Assembly (NCBI GenBank): GCA_021793645.1
Contig: JAJYSJ010000001.1
Span: 62,001 to 126,000, forward strand
Length of the DNA stretch: 64,000 bases
DNA from: Bacillota bacterium
Lineage (GTDB): Bacteria; Bacillota; Sulfobacillia; JAJZYS01; JAJYTV01
Direction of reading: 5' to 3'
The notes beneath the pieces are model-generated. The model saw only the letters and a list, made by a program, of their open reading frames with translations, made no database searches and had not been told where the DNA came from. This document shows positions 1-8,110 of the stretch, one piece after another (position 1 is the stretch's first letter; every line of letters starts with the position of its first letter). A program made the position numbers and the translations under genes.

Positions 1-666
1 GACCAGCTGATCGGGCGCAGCGTCGCATCCCACCTGCGGGAACAGCTTGGCGCAGTCGTGGACGTGTTTGCAGGACTCGGAGGAGCCTCGGACGCCCTGG
101 CTGCGGCGGACCTCGTCATCCTTGATCTTCAGCTTGCGGACAGCGACGGAATGGAGACTGTCCGCCGCGTGCGCATCACCGCGCCGGCCGCCTTCCTGAT
201 CGTCATCACGGCGCGGGGGGCAATCTCGGATCGCGTGGAAGGTCTGCGTGTCGGGGCGGACGACTACCTCGTGAAGCCCTTCAGCCTCATGGAGTTGGAG
301 GCTAGAGTGGAAGCGCTCCTGCGCCGCCGGGCCGGGATGTCGCCGCCCTCGGCATCAGACCTCGTGTGGGAGCGCTCTAGCCGCCAGGTCCTGAAGCGAG
401 ACACCACTCTATCGCTCACGCCGCTCGAGTACGCGGTCTTCGCCACGCTAGCCGAGCGGCCAGAGCAGGCCCTCTCACGCGTAGAACTCCTGCGCGACGT
501 GATCGGACCGAACGTCTACGGCTATGAGCGGGTGATCGACGTGCATGTGGGGCACCTGCGCAAGAAGTTGGATCCGGAAGATCCCTACCGCTATATCGCA
601 ACGGTGCGCCACTACGGCTACCGCTGGGACGCAGCCCCGCCTGTGGAGATGCGCGATGCAAGGTGA
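1..666 (+). CDS. OmpR/PhoB-family response regulator (5' truncated)
   Basis: The reading frame is open to the window edge, so the true start lies upstream; the ORF-track start at 58 is internal. The protein is a two-component response regulator that binds DNA when phosphorylated. The receiver domain shows the phospho-acceptor aspartate (VILDLQL), the conserved threonine region (VITARG) and the lysine (YLVKPF). The C-terminal winged helix has the family pattern LTPLEYAVF...VDVHVGHLRKKLDP...VRHYGYRW. No histidine kinase follows in the window; the next 570 bases hold only doubtful ORFs. Which stimulus it serves cannot be told. Family assignment is secure. Confidence 0.92.
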   Translation, partial: DQLIGRSVASHLREQLGAVVDVFAGLGGASDALAAADLVILDLQLADSDGMETVRRVRITAPAAFLIVITARGAISDRVEGLRVGADDYLVKPFSLMELEARVEALLRRRAGMSPPSASDLVWERSSRQVLKRDTTLSLTPLEYAVFATLAERPEQALSRVELLRDVIGPNVYGYERVIDVHVGHLRKKLDPEDPYRYIATVRHYGYRWDAAPPVEMRDAR

Positions 667-928
667 ACGGGAGGGCGGCATCCTAGTGCTCGTGTACAGC
701 CTTGCGCTTTTGGCCGCCGCCTGTACCACAGCGCCTATGGTGGCTGCTCGCCCGGGCCGCCTTCTCGATCGGAGCGCTTGTCTGGCTGCGCCTGCCCGCT
801 CGCCGGCAAAGGCTCCAGACGGCGGCCGCGTTTCGGGCGCCGGCGGTCGTCTGCACGTGAGCTATGGCGAAATGCGACGGATGTTCGAGGCTGCAGTCGC
901 CCTGTCGCATGCAGAGCAGCGCGCCTAG
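656..928 (+). CDS. Doubtful small ORF with one membrane segment
   Basis: This 90-residue frame starts with an ATG overlapping the end of the response regulator (ATGCAAGGTGA), an arrangement typical of translational coupling. Residues 9-28 (ILVLVYSLALLAAACTT) form one hydrophobic stretch with a weak lipobox-like LAAAC. The rest resembles no family I know. The position is where a sensor kinase would be expected, so it could be the remnant of one: a neighbouring frame also encodes a hydrophobic stretch (LWWLLARAAFSIGALVWL), compatible with a frameshift. It could equally be non-coding. Confidence 0.25.
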   Translation: MQGEREGGILVLVYSLALLAAACTTAPMVAARPGRLLDRSACLAAPARSPAKAPDGGRVSGAGGRLHVSYGEMRRMFEAAVALSHAEQRA

Positions 929-1109
929 TTCGCCAGACTGCGCCACCGTTAGAGCGAACGCCCGCCGCTGCCGCGGCGCGCCTTGTGGCTCATGGCGGAC
1001 CCTGTGGCGCCCAATGGCGTCCAATACGACACGATGTGCCTCTTGCGAAGCGCAAGGGACGTCCTCTTGCGTCGAATCGCCCCGTACTGTGGCTCCACTT
1101 GTCGTCTAG
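864..1109 (+). CDS. Doubtful cysteine-rich ORF
   Basis: This 81-residue frame begins MAKCDGCSR and contains ten cysteines, several in CxxC-like spacing (CDGC, CASC). Such density could mean metal binding, but no family is recognised and there is no good ribosome binding site. Cysteine-rich translations also arise by chance when a GC-rich sequence is read in a wrong frame, so this is listed only because the 667-1240 interval otherwise holds no gene. A TATACT hexamer at 1205-1210 could be a -10 element for miaB, but no convincing -35 accompanies it. Confidence 0.18.
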   Translation: MAKCDGCSRLQSPCRMQSSAPSSPDCATVRANARRCRGAPCGSWRTLWRPMASNTTRCASCEAQGTSSCVESPRTVAPLVV

Positions 1110-1240
1110 AGCGCAGTTCGCGCCCTGTGGACTTTGTAGAAAAGTCTGGGGATAACGTGGCGATTGCCGTCAAGTGCCGCCACCCTGATGCGATGCCAAT
1201 GCTATATACTGCCGGTAGAACGTTGGATGGGGGATGTCCG

Positions 1241-2569
1241 ATGGACCTGCGGCCCACGTGCCACATTGACACCTATGGCTGTCAGATGAATGAGAACGAT
1301 TCCGAGATCCTCCTCGCGTATCTCGAGGAGCTTGGCTATACCTGGACCGACAACGTGGCCGAGGCGGACGCGGTGATGGTCAATACCTGCTGCGTGCGCG
1401 AGTCGGCGGAGGATCGGGCCTATGGGCGGCTCGGGGAATTGAAGTCCCTGAAGGCCCAGCGCCCGGAGCTCTTCATCGGCGTCGCGGGCTGCATGACGCA
1501 GCAGCCCGGTGTGGCCGAGGACATGGCGCGGCGCTTTCCGCACGTCAACCTGATCCTTGGCACGCACAATCTGCGCCGCTTCCCCGAGCTCTTTTCCGCA
1601 AGCCGGACTGCGTCGCGGCCGGTCGTGGACATCGAGGCGGAGCCGGAGGAAATGCCGCTCTTCCCGCGCGGCGTGCGCCAGGGCGGCGTGACCGCCTGGG
1701 TGACGATCCTGCGCGGCTGCGACAAGCGCTGCACCTACTGCATCGTGCCGTACGTGCGCGGTCGGGAGATGTCGCGTCCGGTGGAGGAGATCGTCGCCGA
1801 GGTAGAGGCGCTGGTGCGCGACGGCGTGCGCGAGGTGACGCTGCTCGGTCAGAACGTCAACGCCTACGGCAAGGACCTTCCCGGCGGCAGCATCAACTTT
1901 GCAACCTTGCTCTTCGCTCTCGATGCGGTGGACGGGCTGGAGCGTATCCGCTACACGACCTCGCACCCGCGCGACTTCACGCAGGAGATGGTGGAGGCCA
2001 TCGCGCAGACCCAAAAGGTCTGCGAGCACTTCCACGTGCCTGTGCAGTCGGGCGCGAACCATATGCTGAGGCGCATGGCTCGCGGCTACACCCGTGAGCG
2101 CTACGTCGACCTCATTGAGCGCATCCGCCGTGCCGTGCCTACCGCCGCCATCACCACCGACCTGATCGTCGGCTTCCCGGGCGAGACGGAGGAGGACTTT
2201 GAGGCGACCTTGGACCTTTGCGAACAGCTGCGCTTCGACAAGTCCTACACCTTCATGTACTCGCCTCGGCGAGGGACGCCGGCAGCGGACTTCCCGGAGC
2301 AGATCCCGCTCGCACTCAAGAAGGAGCGGCTCGCCCGACTGATCGCCGTCACCGACCGCTTGTCGCGGGACGCGAACCAGCGGCAGATCGGCACGGAGGT
2401 CGAGGTGCTCGTTGAGGGCGTCTCGAAGAAGAGCGAGGTGCGCCTGATGGGCCGCACGCGCCACAACCAGCCGGTCGTGTTCGCAGGGGACGCCGCATGG
2501 GCGGGCCAGATCCGGCGCGTGCTGGTCGCGCGCGCGAACACCTGGACGCTGGAGGGAGAGGTTTTGTGA
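1241..2569 (+). CDS. miaB: tRNA-2-methylthio-N6-dimethylallyladenosine synthase MiaB
   Basis: MiaB is a radical-SAM methylthiotransferase that adds a methylthio group to i6A37 in tRNAs reading UNN codons, so it acts after MiaA, encoded 5 kb downstream. The N-terminal UPF0004 domain carries the three cluster cysteines (TYGCQMN, VNTCCVRESAE, VAGCMTQ). The radical-SAM motif CDKRCTYC lies near residue 165, and a TRAM RNA-binding domain ends the protein. The ORF track begins at 983, but ATG 1241 has a GGGGGA Shine-Dalgarno and starts directly at the conserved CHIDTYGCQMN region, giving 442 residues, the usual length. Its stop overlaps the GTG of the next gene. Confidence 0.95.
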   Translation: MDLRPTCHIDTYGCQMNENDSEILLAYLEELGYTWTDNVAEADAVMVNTCCVRESAEDRAYGRLGELKSLKAQRPELFIGVAGCMTQQPGVAEDMARRFPHVNLILGTHNLRRFPELFSASRTASRPVVDIEAEPEEMPLFPRGVRQGGVTAWVTILRGCDKRCTYCIVPYVRGREMSRPVEEIVAEVEALVRDGVREVTLLGQNVNAYGKDLPGGSINFATLLFALDAVDGLERIRYTTSHPRDFTQEMVEAIAQTQKVCEHFHVPVQSGANHMLRRMARGYTRERYVDLIERIRRAVPTAAITTDLIVGFPGETEEDFEATLDLCEQLRFDKSYTFMYSPRRGTPAADFPEQIPLALKKERLARLIAVTDRLSRDANQRQIGTEVEVLVEGVSKKSEVRLMGRTRHNQPVVFAGDAAWAGQIRRVLVARANTWTLEGEVL

Positions 2570-2856
2570 AAACGAGGCAGGAGATCCTGCACATCGCCCG
2601 CGCACTTGCCGACGCGGTCAGCGACTCCTCAGAGCTCCAAGAACTCCAACGCTGCGAAGCGGAGCTCGGCGAACTCCTTGGCGCCGACTTCTCCGAGTAC
2701 CCGGATGATCCGCGCGTCGTTGCGTACGCAGCCGCGAAGGAGCGCGCAGAGCGCCTCATCCACCAGGTCACGTCCGTCTTCCTCTTCCCCTTGACCGGGA
2801 GCTTGCAGCCCGCCCAGACCATCGGGGTCGGCGGCTGCTCCGGCTGCCAGCGCTAG
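2566..2856 (+). CDS. ricA: RicA (YmcA)-like Y-complex protein, YlbF/YmcA family
   Basis: This 96-residue protein is mostly helical and matches the YlbF/YmcA family (DSSELQELQRCE, YPDDPRVVAY). In B. subtilis, RicA, RicF and RicT form an Fe-S cluster complex acting with RNase Y in mRNA maturation, sporulation, competence and biofilm formation. The C-terminus ends CSGCQR, and an earlier cysteine lies in QRCEAEL, consistent with cluster ligands. GTG 2566 overlaps the miaB stop (GTGA) and is preceded by GGAGGGAGAGG. Its place between miaB and mutS is the same as in Bacillus, where cotE also lies in between; cotE is absent here. Confidence 0.85.
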   Translation: MKTRQEILHIARALADAVSDSSELQELQRCEAELGELLGADFSEYPDDPRVVAYAAAKERAERLIHQVTSVFLFPLTGSLQPAQTIGVGGCSGCQR

Positions 2857-2877
2857 CCTAGAGCCAGGAGGGATCGC

Positions 2878-5376
2878 GTGTCGGAGCGTACCCCGCTGAT
2901 GCAGCAGTACGACCGCCTGAAGGCGGAGAACCCCGGTGCGCTGCTCTTCTTTCGACTCGGTGACTTCTACGAACTCTTCGGCGAGGACGCGCAGATCGCG
3001 GCGCCGCTGCTCGAGATCGTCCTGACGTCGCGCGACCAGAAGACGCCGATGTGCGGCGTGCCCTACCACGCGGCCGAGGGCTACATCGGCCGACTGGTGG
3101 AGGGCGGATACCGTGTCGCCGTATGCGAGCAGACCGAGGATCCCGCAACGGCGAAGGGCCTCGTGCGCCGCGAGGTCGTGCGTGTCGTGACGGCCGCGAC
3201 CTACCAGGCGGACGGCGACGATCAGGCGCGCTGGCTTGGGGTGCTGGTGCGTGCGGGCGCAGAGCTGGGGCTGGGACTCGTGGACCTCGGACACGGTCGC
3301 TTCCGGGTCGCTACGCTGCGCGGCGAAGACCAGGAGCGGCGCGCGAGGCGCGAACTTCAGCGTGCGGGTGCTGCCGAACTGCTGCTGTCGGGCGTCGATG
3401 CGGGCGAACTAACCAATGCGGCGCTGGCGCCGCTGCCGTCGGCACAGGCGCTGCACGAAAGCCGCGGGGAGCTCGGCGAGGCGCTCTTGCGCCTGCCGCC
3501 CGCGGCGCAGGAGGCGGCGCTGCTCGGACATGCCTACCTTGCGGAGACCCAGCGTGGCGCGCTCTCACACCTTGAAGCGCCGCGGCTGTACGAAGTGGAC
3601 CGGGGCCTCGGAATCGACCCCGCGACGCGACGCAACCTCGAACTGGTGCAGCGACTCGATGGAACGCGGGAGGGCACGCTGCTCTGGGTGCTTGACGAGA
3701 CGCGCAGCGCACTTGGACGGCGCCTCTTGCGCGAGTGGGTGGAGCGTCCACTGCTCGAACGCGAGGAGATCGTCGCGCGCCACGATGCGGTCGGCGTCTT
3801 GCTGAACGAGGGGATTGCTCGTGCGCGCCTGCGGGAGGCGCTTTCCTCTGTGCGCGACCTGGAGCGGCTCCTGTCGCGTGCAGGCGCGGGACAGGCCGGA
3901 CCCAGGGACTACCTGGCGCTTGGGCAGACGCTGCAGCTGTGCCCGGACGTGGCAGAGATCATCGGCTCTATGGCAGGAGAGCTGCTCCCGAAGCTCACCG
4001 AGCCGCTTGGCGACGCACTGCCCGTCGCAGCGGAGGTGCTGCGCGCGATCGCCGACGACCCGCCAGCCAGTGCGCGCGAGGGTGGCTTCGTCCGCGCGGG
4101 ATTCGATGCGGAGATCGACCGTCTGCGCGAGGCGCAGGGCGGCGCGAAGGACTACCTAGCGGGCCTCGAGCGCACGGCGCGCGAGGTAACCGGCATCCGC
4201 TCTCTGAAGGTCGGGTTCAACAAGGTATTCGGTTACTACATCGAGGTAAGCCGGGCGAATGTCGCACTGGTGCCGCCGGATTGGGAGCGGCGCCAGACGA
4301 CTGCGAACGCCGAGCGCTATGTCACGGCGGACCTGCGCCGCCAGGAGGAGCTGATACTGCGCGCCGAGCGCGAACTGGTGCAGCGCGAAGGGGCGGTGCT
4401 CGAGGCGCTCCGGCAGACGGTTCTCGCAGAGGCCGACGCCATCCGGCGGCGTGCGGCGGCGCTCGCTGCGCTCGACTGCCTGCAGTCCTTCGCGGAGGTT
4501 GCCCGGCGGCGGCGCTACGTTCGGCCGGAGATGCGCGAGGAGCCTGTGCTCGATCTGCAGGATGCGCGCCATCCTGTCGTCGAGGCGCTGCTGCCGGCGG
4601 GGGAGTTCGTCGCGAACGACACGGCGCTTGATGCGCGCGGCACGCGTCTTTCCCTGATCACCGGCCCGAACATGGGCGGCAAGTCGACGTATCTGCGGCA
4701 GGTCGCTCTCTTGCAGGTGATGGCCCAGGCGGGGTCGTTCGTTCCGGCCAAGCGCGCGCAGATCGGCCTCGCCGACCGGGTGTTTACGCGCGTCGGCGCA
4801 TCGGACGACCTTTCGCGGGGAGTTTCCACCTTCATGGCTGAGATGCTGGAGGTGTCCTTGATCCTCCGGGAGGCGACGGCGCGCAGCCTCGTCGTGCTGG
4901 ACGAGGTCGGCCGCGGCACCGGCACGGCGGATGGCGTCGCGATTGCGGCCGCCGTCGCCGAATACCTTGCGTCGGTGGTGCGCTGCCGCGCGCTGGTGGC
5001 GACGCACTACCTCGAACTGTGCGCCCTCGCGGAGGAGTACGGCGCGATCCGCAACCATACCGTTGCGGTCGCCGAAGAGGGGCGAAGGGTTGTCTTCTTG
5101 CACCGCATCGTTCCAGGGGCCGCGAGCCGATCCTACGGTCTGGATGTCGCACGCCTCGCGGGTCTGCCGGAGGCGGTGCTGGGACGGGCCGAACAGCGCC
5201 TGCGCGACGGGGGGACGCCGCGTCCCGCACCCGAGACGCACCAGCTCGCTCTCTTCCCAGTGGCGCCGCATCCGGCGCTCTTGCAGCTGCAGGCCCTGGA
5301 TCCCTTGCGCATGACGCCGCTCGAGGCGCTCGTCGCGCTCAGCGACCTGAAACGGCTGGCCGAGGAGGAAGACTGA
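2878..5376 (+). CDS. mutS: DNA mismatch repair protein MutS
   Basis: MutS recognises mismatches and small loops and recruits MutL. The 832 residues carry the complete architecture: the mismatch-binding domain with the Phe-x-Glu wedge in FYELFGEDA (about residue 30), connector, lever and clamp domains, and the ABC-type ATPase with Walker A GPNMGGKST (about 600) and Walker B/signature DEVGRGTGTADG. The GTG start follows AGGAGGGATCGC. The last bases overlap the mutL ATG (TGATG), so translation is coupled. The length is slightly short of the usual 850-870, reflecting a trimmed C-terminal tail. Confidence 0.97.
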   Translation: MSERTPLMQQYDRLKAENPGALLFFRLGDFYELFGEDAQIAAPLLEIVLTSRDQKTPMCGVPYHAAEGYIGRLVEGGYRVAVCEQTEDPATAKGLVRREVVRVVTAATYQADGDDQARWLGVLVRAGAELGLGLVDLGHGRFRVATLRGEDQERRARRELQRAGAAELLLSGVDAGELTNAALAPLPSAQALHESRGELGEALLRLPPAAQEAALLGHAYLAETQRGALSHLEAPRLYEVDRGLGIDPATRRNLELVQRLDGTREGTLLWVLDETRSALGRRLLREWVERPLLEREEIVARHDAVGVLLNEGIARARLREALSSVRDLERLLSRAGAGQAGPRDYLALGQTLQLCPDVAEIIGSMAGELLPKLTEPLGDALPVAAEVLRAIADDPPASAREGGFVRAGFDAEIDRLREAQGGAKDYLAGLERTAREVTGIRSLKVGFNKVFGYYIEVSRANVALVPPDWERRQTTANAERYVTADLRRQEELILRAERELVQREGAVLEALRQTVLAEADAIRRRAAALAALDCLQSFAEVARRRRYVRPEMREEPVLDLQDARHPVVEALLPAGEFVANDTALDARGTRLSLITGPNMGGKSTYLRQVALLQVMAQAGSFVPAKRAQIGLADRVFTRVGASDDLSRGVSTFMAEMLEVSLILREATARSLVVLDEVGRGTGTADGVAIAAAVAEYLASVVRCRALVATHYLELCALAEEYGAIRNHTVAVAEEGRRVVFLHRIVPGAASRSYGLDVARLAGLPEAVLGRAEQRLRDGGTPRPAPETHQLALFPVAPHPALLQLQALDPLRMTPLEALVALSDLKRLAEEED

Positions 5377-7088
5377 TGCCGATCCGGGAGCTGAGCCCGG
5401 AGGTGATCAACCAGATCGCGGCCGGCGAGGTGGTGGAACGCCCGGCGTCTGTGGTCAAGGAACTCGTCGAGAACAGCCTCGACGCGGGCGCGCAGCGTAT
5501 TGTCGTGCGGATCGCCGAGGGCGGGATTGGACGCATCGAGGTGATGGACGACGGAAGGGGCATGGCACAGGACGAGCTGGCGCTCGCCTTGCGCCGCCAT
5601 GCGACATCTAAGCTTTGGACGCTCGACGACCTGCAGAATCTGCCGAGCTACGGCTTTCGCGGCGAGGCGCTGCCGGCGATCGCAGCCGTCTCCAGCCTGC
5701 GCATCACCTCACGTGCGAGCGGCTCGGACACAGCGTTCACCTACACTGCGGGCGATGAGCGTCCGGCCCCTGCCGCGATGGCATCCGGCACGCGCATCAC
5801 CGTGGACGGCCTGTTTTCTGCCATCCCTGCGCGCCGCAAGTTCATGCTCGCGCCCGAGGCGGAGGCCCGCCGCGTGGCCGGAGTGCTGGAGCGGCTGGCG
5901 CTGGCTGCGCCGGGCGTCTCTCTGCTCCTTGAGGTCGAGGGGCGCGAGGTGATGCGCACGGGCGGCAGCGGCAATCTTCTTGAAACGTTCGCAGACCTTT
6001 TCGGCCGGGAGATCTCAGAGACGCTCGAGCCTGTTTCGTTCAAGGGTCCAGGCGGCGAGGTGCATGGCCTCACCAGCCGTCCCGGCCGCGACCGCGGCAA
6101 CCGTCAACTGCAGTTCTGGATCGTCGGAGGCCGGCCGGTCATGCCGGGCAGCTTGCGCTTCGCAGCGGAGGCTGCCTACCAGGGACGGCTGCTCAAGGGG
6201 CGCTACCCGATCCTCTGCCTGCGCGTCGAAGTGCCTCCGGGGGACGTCGACGTGAACGTCCATCCGGCGAAGCTCGAAGTGCGTTTTCGCCGCGAACGCG
6301 AGGTGGCAGGCCTGGTGCGCGCCGCGGTCGGAGAGGCGATCGGCGCGCGCGTGCAGCCCATGACGCAGGGGGAGATTGGGACGCAATCACCCTCCCCGAT
6401 GGCTGCACCGCTCTTTTTCGGCGAAGGGCGCATTCCCTACGCGGATGTCGGCTTCCCAGCGTCGGAGACCGCCGCCGCCACGGCGTCTGCCGATGCACCG
6501 CCTCCAGGCGGGCTGCCAAGAGGTGCGGCGCCACGCCCGATTGGACAGTCGCACGGACTCTTTTTGCTGGCGGAAGACAGCGAGGCGCTGTACTTATTCG
6601 ACCAGCACGCTGCCCACGAGCGCATCGGCTACGAGCGGCTTGCGGAGACGGCGGAGCGCTCGGCGCAGCTGCTGCTGTCGCCGGTGGTGCTGCGCCTTGG
6701 CCCCGAGCAAGCGGCTGCGCTCGCGCAGAGCGGACCATCGCTCGCCGAGTACGGTTTCCTCGTCGAGCCGTTCGGTGCGCGCGACGCTCTCGTGCGTTCG
6801 GTGCCGCGCATCTTCGGCAAGGCTGCCGACGCGAAGGTGCTGCTGGACCTGCTTGATGGCCTTGGCGTTGAGCGAGAGAACCCTGTGGAACATTTGGAGC
6901 GCGTGCGCCGCGAGATCGCGGCCTGCCGCGCTTCGGTGAAGGCCAACGACCGGCTCTCGCTGATGGAGCAGGCCGCGCTGATCGAGCAGCTTTGGCGCTG
7001 CGAGGAACCGCGCTTTTGTCCGCATGGGCGCCCAACCTTCCTGCGCTTTGGCGCGGACGAACTGCGGGCCCGCTTCGGACGGCGATGA
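5376..7088 (+). CDS. mutL: DNA mismatch repair endonuclease MutL
   Basis: MutL couples mismatch recognition to strand incision. The N-terminal GHKL ATPase is complete (IAAGEVVERPASVVKELVENSLDAGA, DDGRGM, YGFRGEAL). The C-terminal half carries the metal-binding endonuclease motif DQHAAHERIGYE, so this is the nicking MutL type found in organisms without MutH, and the companion motifs near the C-terminus (ACRASVKA, CPHGRPT) are also present. The ATG overlaps the mutS stop and follows GAGGAGGAA; the end overlaps miaA (ATGA). The ORF-track start at 5019 is an upstream extension inside mutS. The linker at about 330-375 is low-complexity, as usual. Confidence 0.97.
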   Translation: MPIRELSPEVINQIAAGEVVERPASVVKELVENSLDAGAQRIVVRIAEGGIGRIEVMDDGRGMAQDELALALRRHATSKLWTLDDLQNLPSYGFRGEALPAIAAVSSLRITSRASGSDTAFTYTAGDERPAPAAMASGTRITVDGLFSAIPARRKFMLAPEAEARRVAGVLERLALAAPGVSLLLEVEGREVMRTGGSGNLLETFADLFGREISETLEPVSFKGPGGEVHGLTSRPGRDRGNRQLQFWIVGGRPVMPGSLRFAAEAAYQGRLLKGRYPILCLRVEVPPGDVDVNVHPAKLEVRFRREREVAGLVRAAVGEAIGARVQPMTQGEIGTQSPSPMAAPLFFGEGRIPYADVGFPASETAAATASADAPPPGGLPRGAAPRPIGQSHGLFLLAEDSEALYLFDQHAAHERIGYERLAETAERSAQLLLSPVVLRLGPEQAAALAQSGPSLAEYGFLVEPFGARDALVRSVPRIFGKAADAKVLLDLLDGLGVERENPVEHLERVRREIAACRASVKANDRLSLMEQAALIEQLWRCEEPRFCPHGRPTFLRFGADELRARFGRR

Positions 7089-7966
7089 GCGCGCGGGTGG
7101 CCGTGTTCGGTCCGACGGCGGTCGGGAAGACGGAGTTCGCGATCGCGCTCGCCCAAGAAGTGGGCGGGGAGATCGTAAGCTCCGATGCGGTGCAGCTCTA
7201 CCGCGGCTTCGACCGCGGTAGCGCGAAGCCGACGCTTGCGGAGCGCGGAGGCATCGCGCACCACCTGCTGGATGTCGCGGACCCGGAGATGGGCCTTAGC
7301 GTGGCGGTCTACCAGACCTTGGCCGAGGAGGCCATCCGCGGGATCGAGCGTCGCGGCCGCGTGCCGATTGTGACGGGCGGATCGGGTCTCTATCTGCGAG
7401 CGGCGCTCGGCGAGTGGTCCAGCTTCGGCGCCCCGCCTGACCCAACCCTCAGAGCGTGGGCCGCGTCCGCTGGGCTTGAAGCGGTTCGGGAGCGAGCGAT
7501 GTCGCTGGACCCTTCAGGCGCCTCGCGCCTCTCGGCAACCGACCTGCCGCGTCTTTTGCGCGTGATCGAACGCGCGCAGCAGCGGGCGCTTCCCCACAGC
7601 CTCGCGCCTTCCGAACACTTTTTGAAGATTGGCCTGCAGCGGCCGCGCAGCGAGCTGTACGCACGCATCAATGCGCGCAGCATGGTACTTTGGCCGGCGC
7701 TCCTCGAGGAGGCAGCTGGCATGATCGCACGGGGGGGAGCCATCAGCGCACTCGCAGATCGCACGATCGGATACCGCGAGGCTGCGCAGGCGCTGCGCGG
7801 CGCACTGAAGCAGGAAGAGGCGATCGCGCTGCTGCAGCGGAACACGCGGCGCCTCGCGAAGCGCCAGTTGACCTGGTGGCGGCGCGAGACAAACACCATC
7901 TGGGTTCGTCCGGACGAGGGCCTTGCGCAATTGAGCCCATCGCTCCAGATGCTCTTGGCCCATTGA
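7085..7966 (+). CDS. miaA: tRNA dimethylallyltransferase MiaA
   Basis: MiaA transfers the dimethylallyl group to N6 of A37 in UNN-decoding tRNAs, providing the substrate for MiaB. The P-loop FGPTAVGKTE is near the N-terminus, followed by the SSDAVQLYRG substrate loop, VTGGSGLYLRA and DRTIGYREA. The length, 293 residues, is normal though slightly short. The ATG overlaps the mutL stop by four bases. In Bacillus hfq follows miaA; here no Hfq-like ORF lies downstream, and a 144-base non-coding gap leads to a permease. Confidence 0.95.
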   Translation: MSARVAVFGPTAVGKTEFAIALAQEVGGEIVSSDAVQLYRGFDRGSAKPTLAERGGIAHHLLDVADPEMGLSVAVYQTLAEEAIRGIERRGRVPIVTGGSGLYLRAALGEWSSFGAPPDPTLRAWAASAGLEAVRERAMSLDPSGASRLSATDLPRLLRVIERAQQRALPHSLAPSEHFLKIGLQRPRSELYARINARSMVLWPALLEEAAGMIARGGAISALADRTIGYREAAQALRGALKQEEAIALLQRNTRRLAKRQLTWWRRETNTIWVRPDEGLAQLSPSLQMLLAH

Positions 7967-8110
7967 CAGCGAAGCATCGAATCGATGCAGGAGAAAGGAT
8001 TTTTAGGAATACCTCACGAACTATGCTGACCAACCCGCATGGAGTGAGGTGGTGTTTGCTCCGCGGAATCAGACAGCGGTTTCATGTCTTGAAAGGAGGG
8101 TTACCTGAAG

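Noticed and set aside
1202-2605. 467-residue minus-strand ORF opposite miaB
   Set aside because: Arg/His/Leu-rich antisense shadow of a clear miaB gene; no family resemblance.
4156-5271. 371-residue minus-strand ORF opposite mutS
   Set aside because: Antisense shadow created by GC-rich codons of mutS; no motif, no ribosome binding site.
7967-8110. Riboswitch or T-box upstream of the APC permease
   Set aside because: No conserved riboswitch blocks, T-box sequence or terminator hairpin could be recognised.
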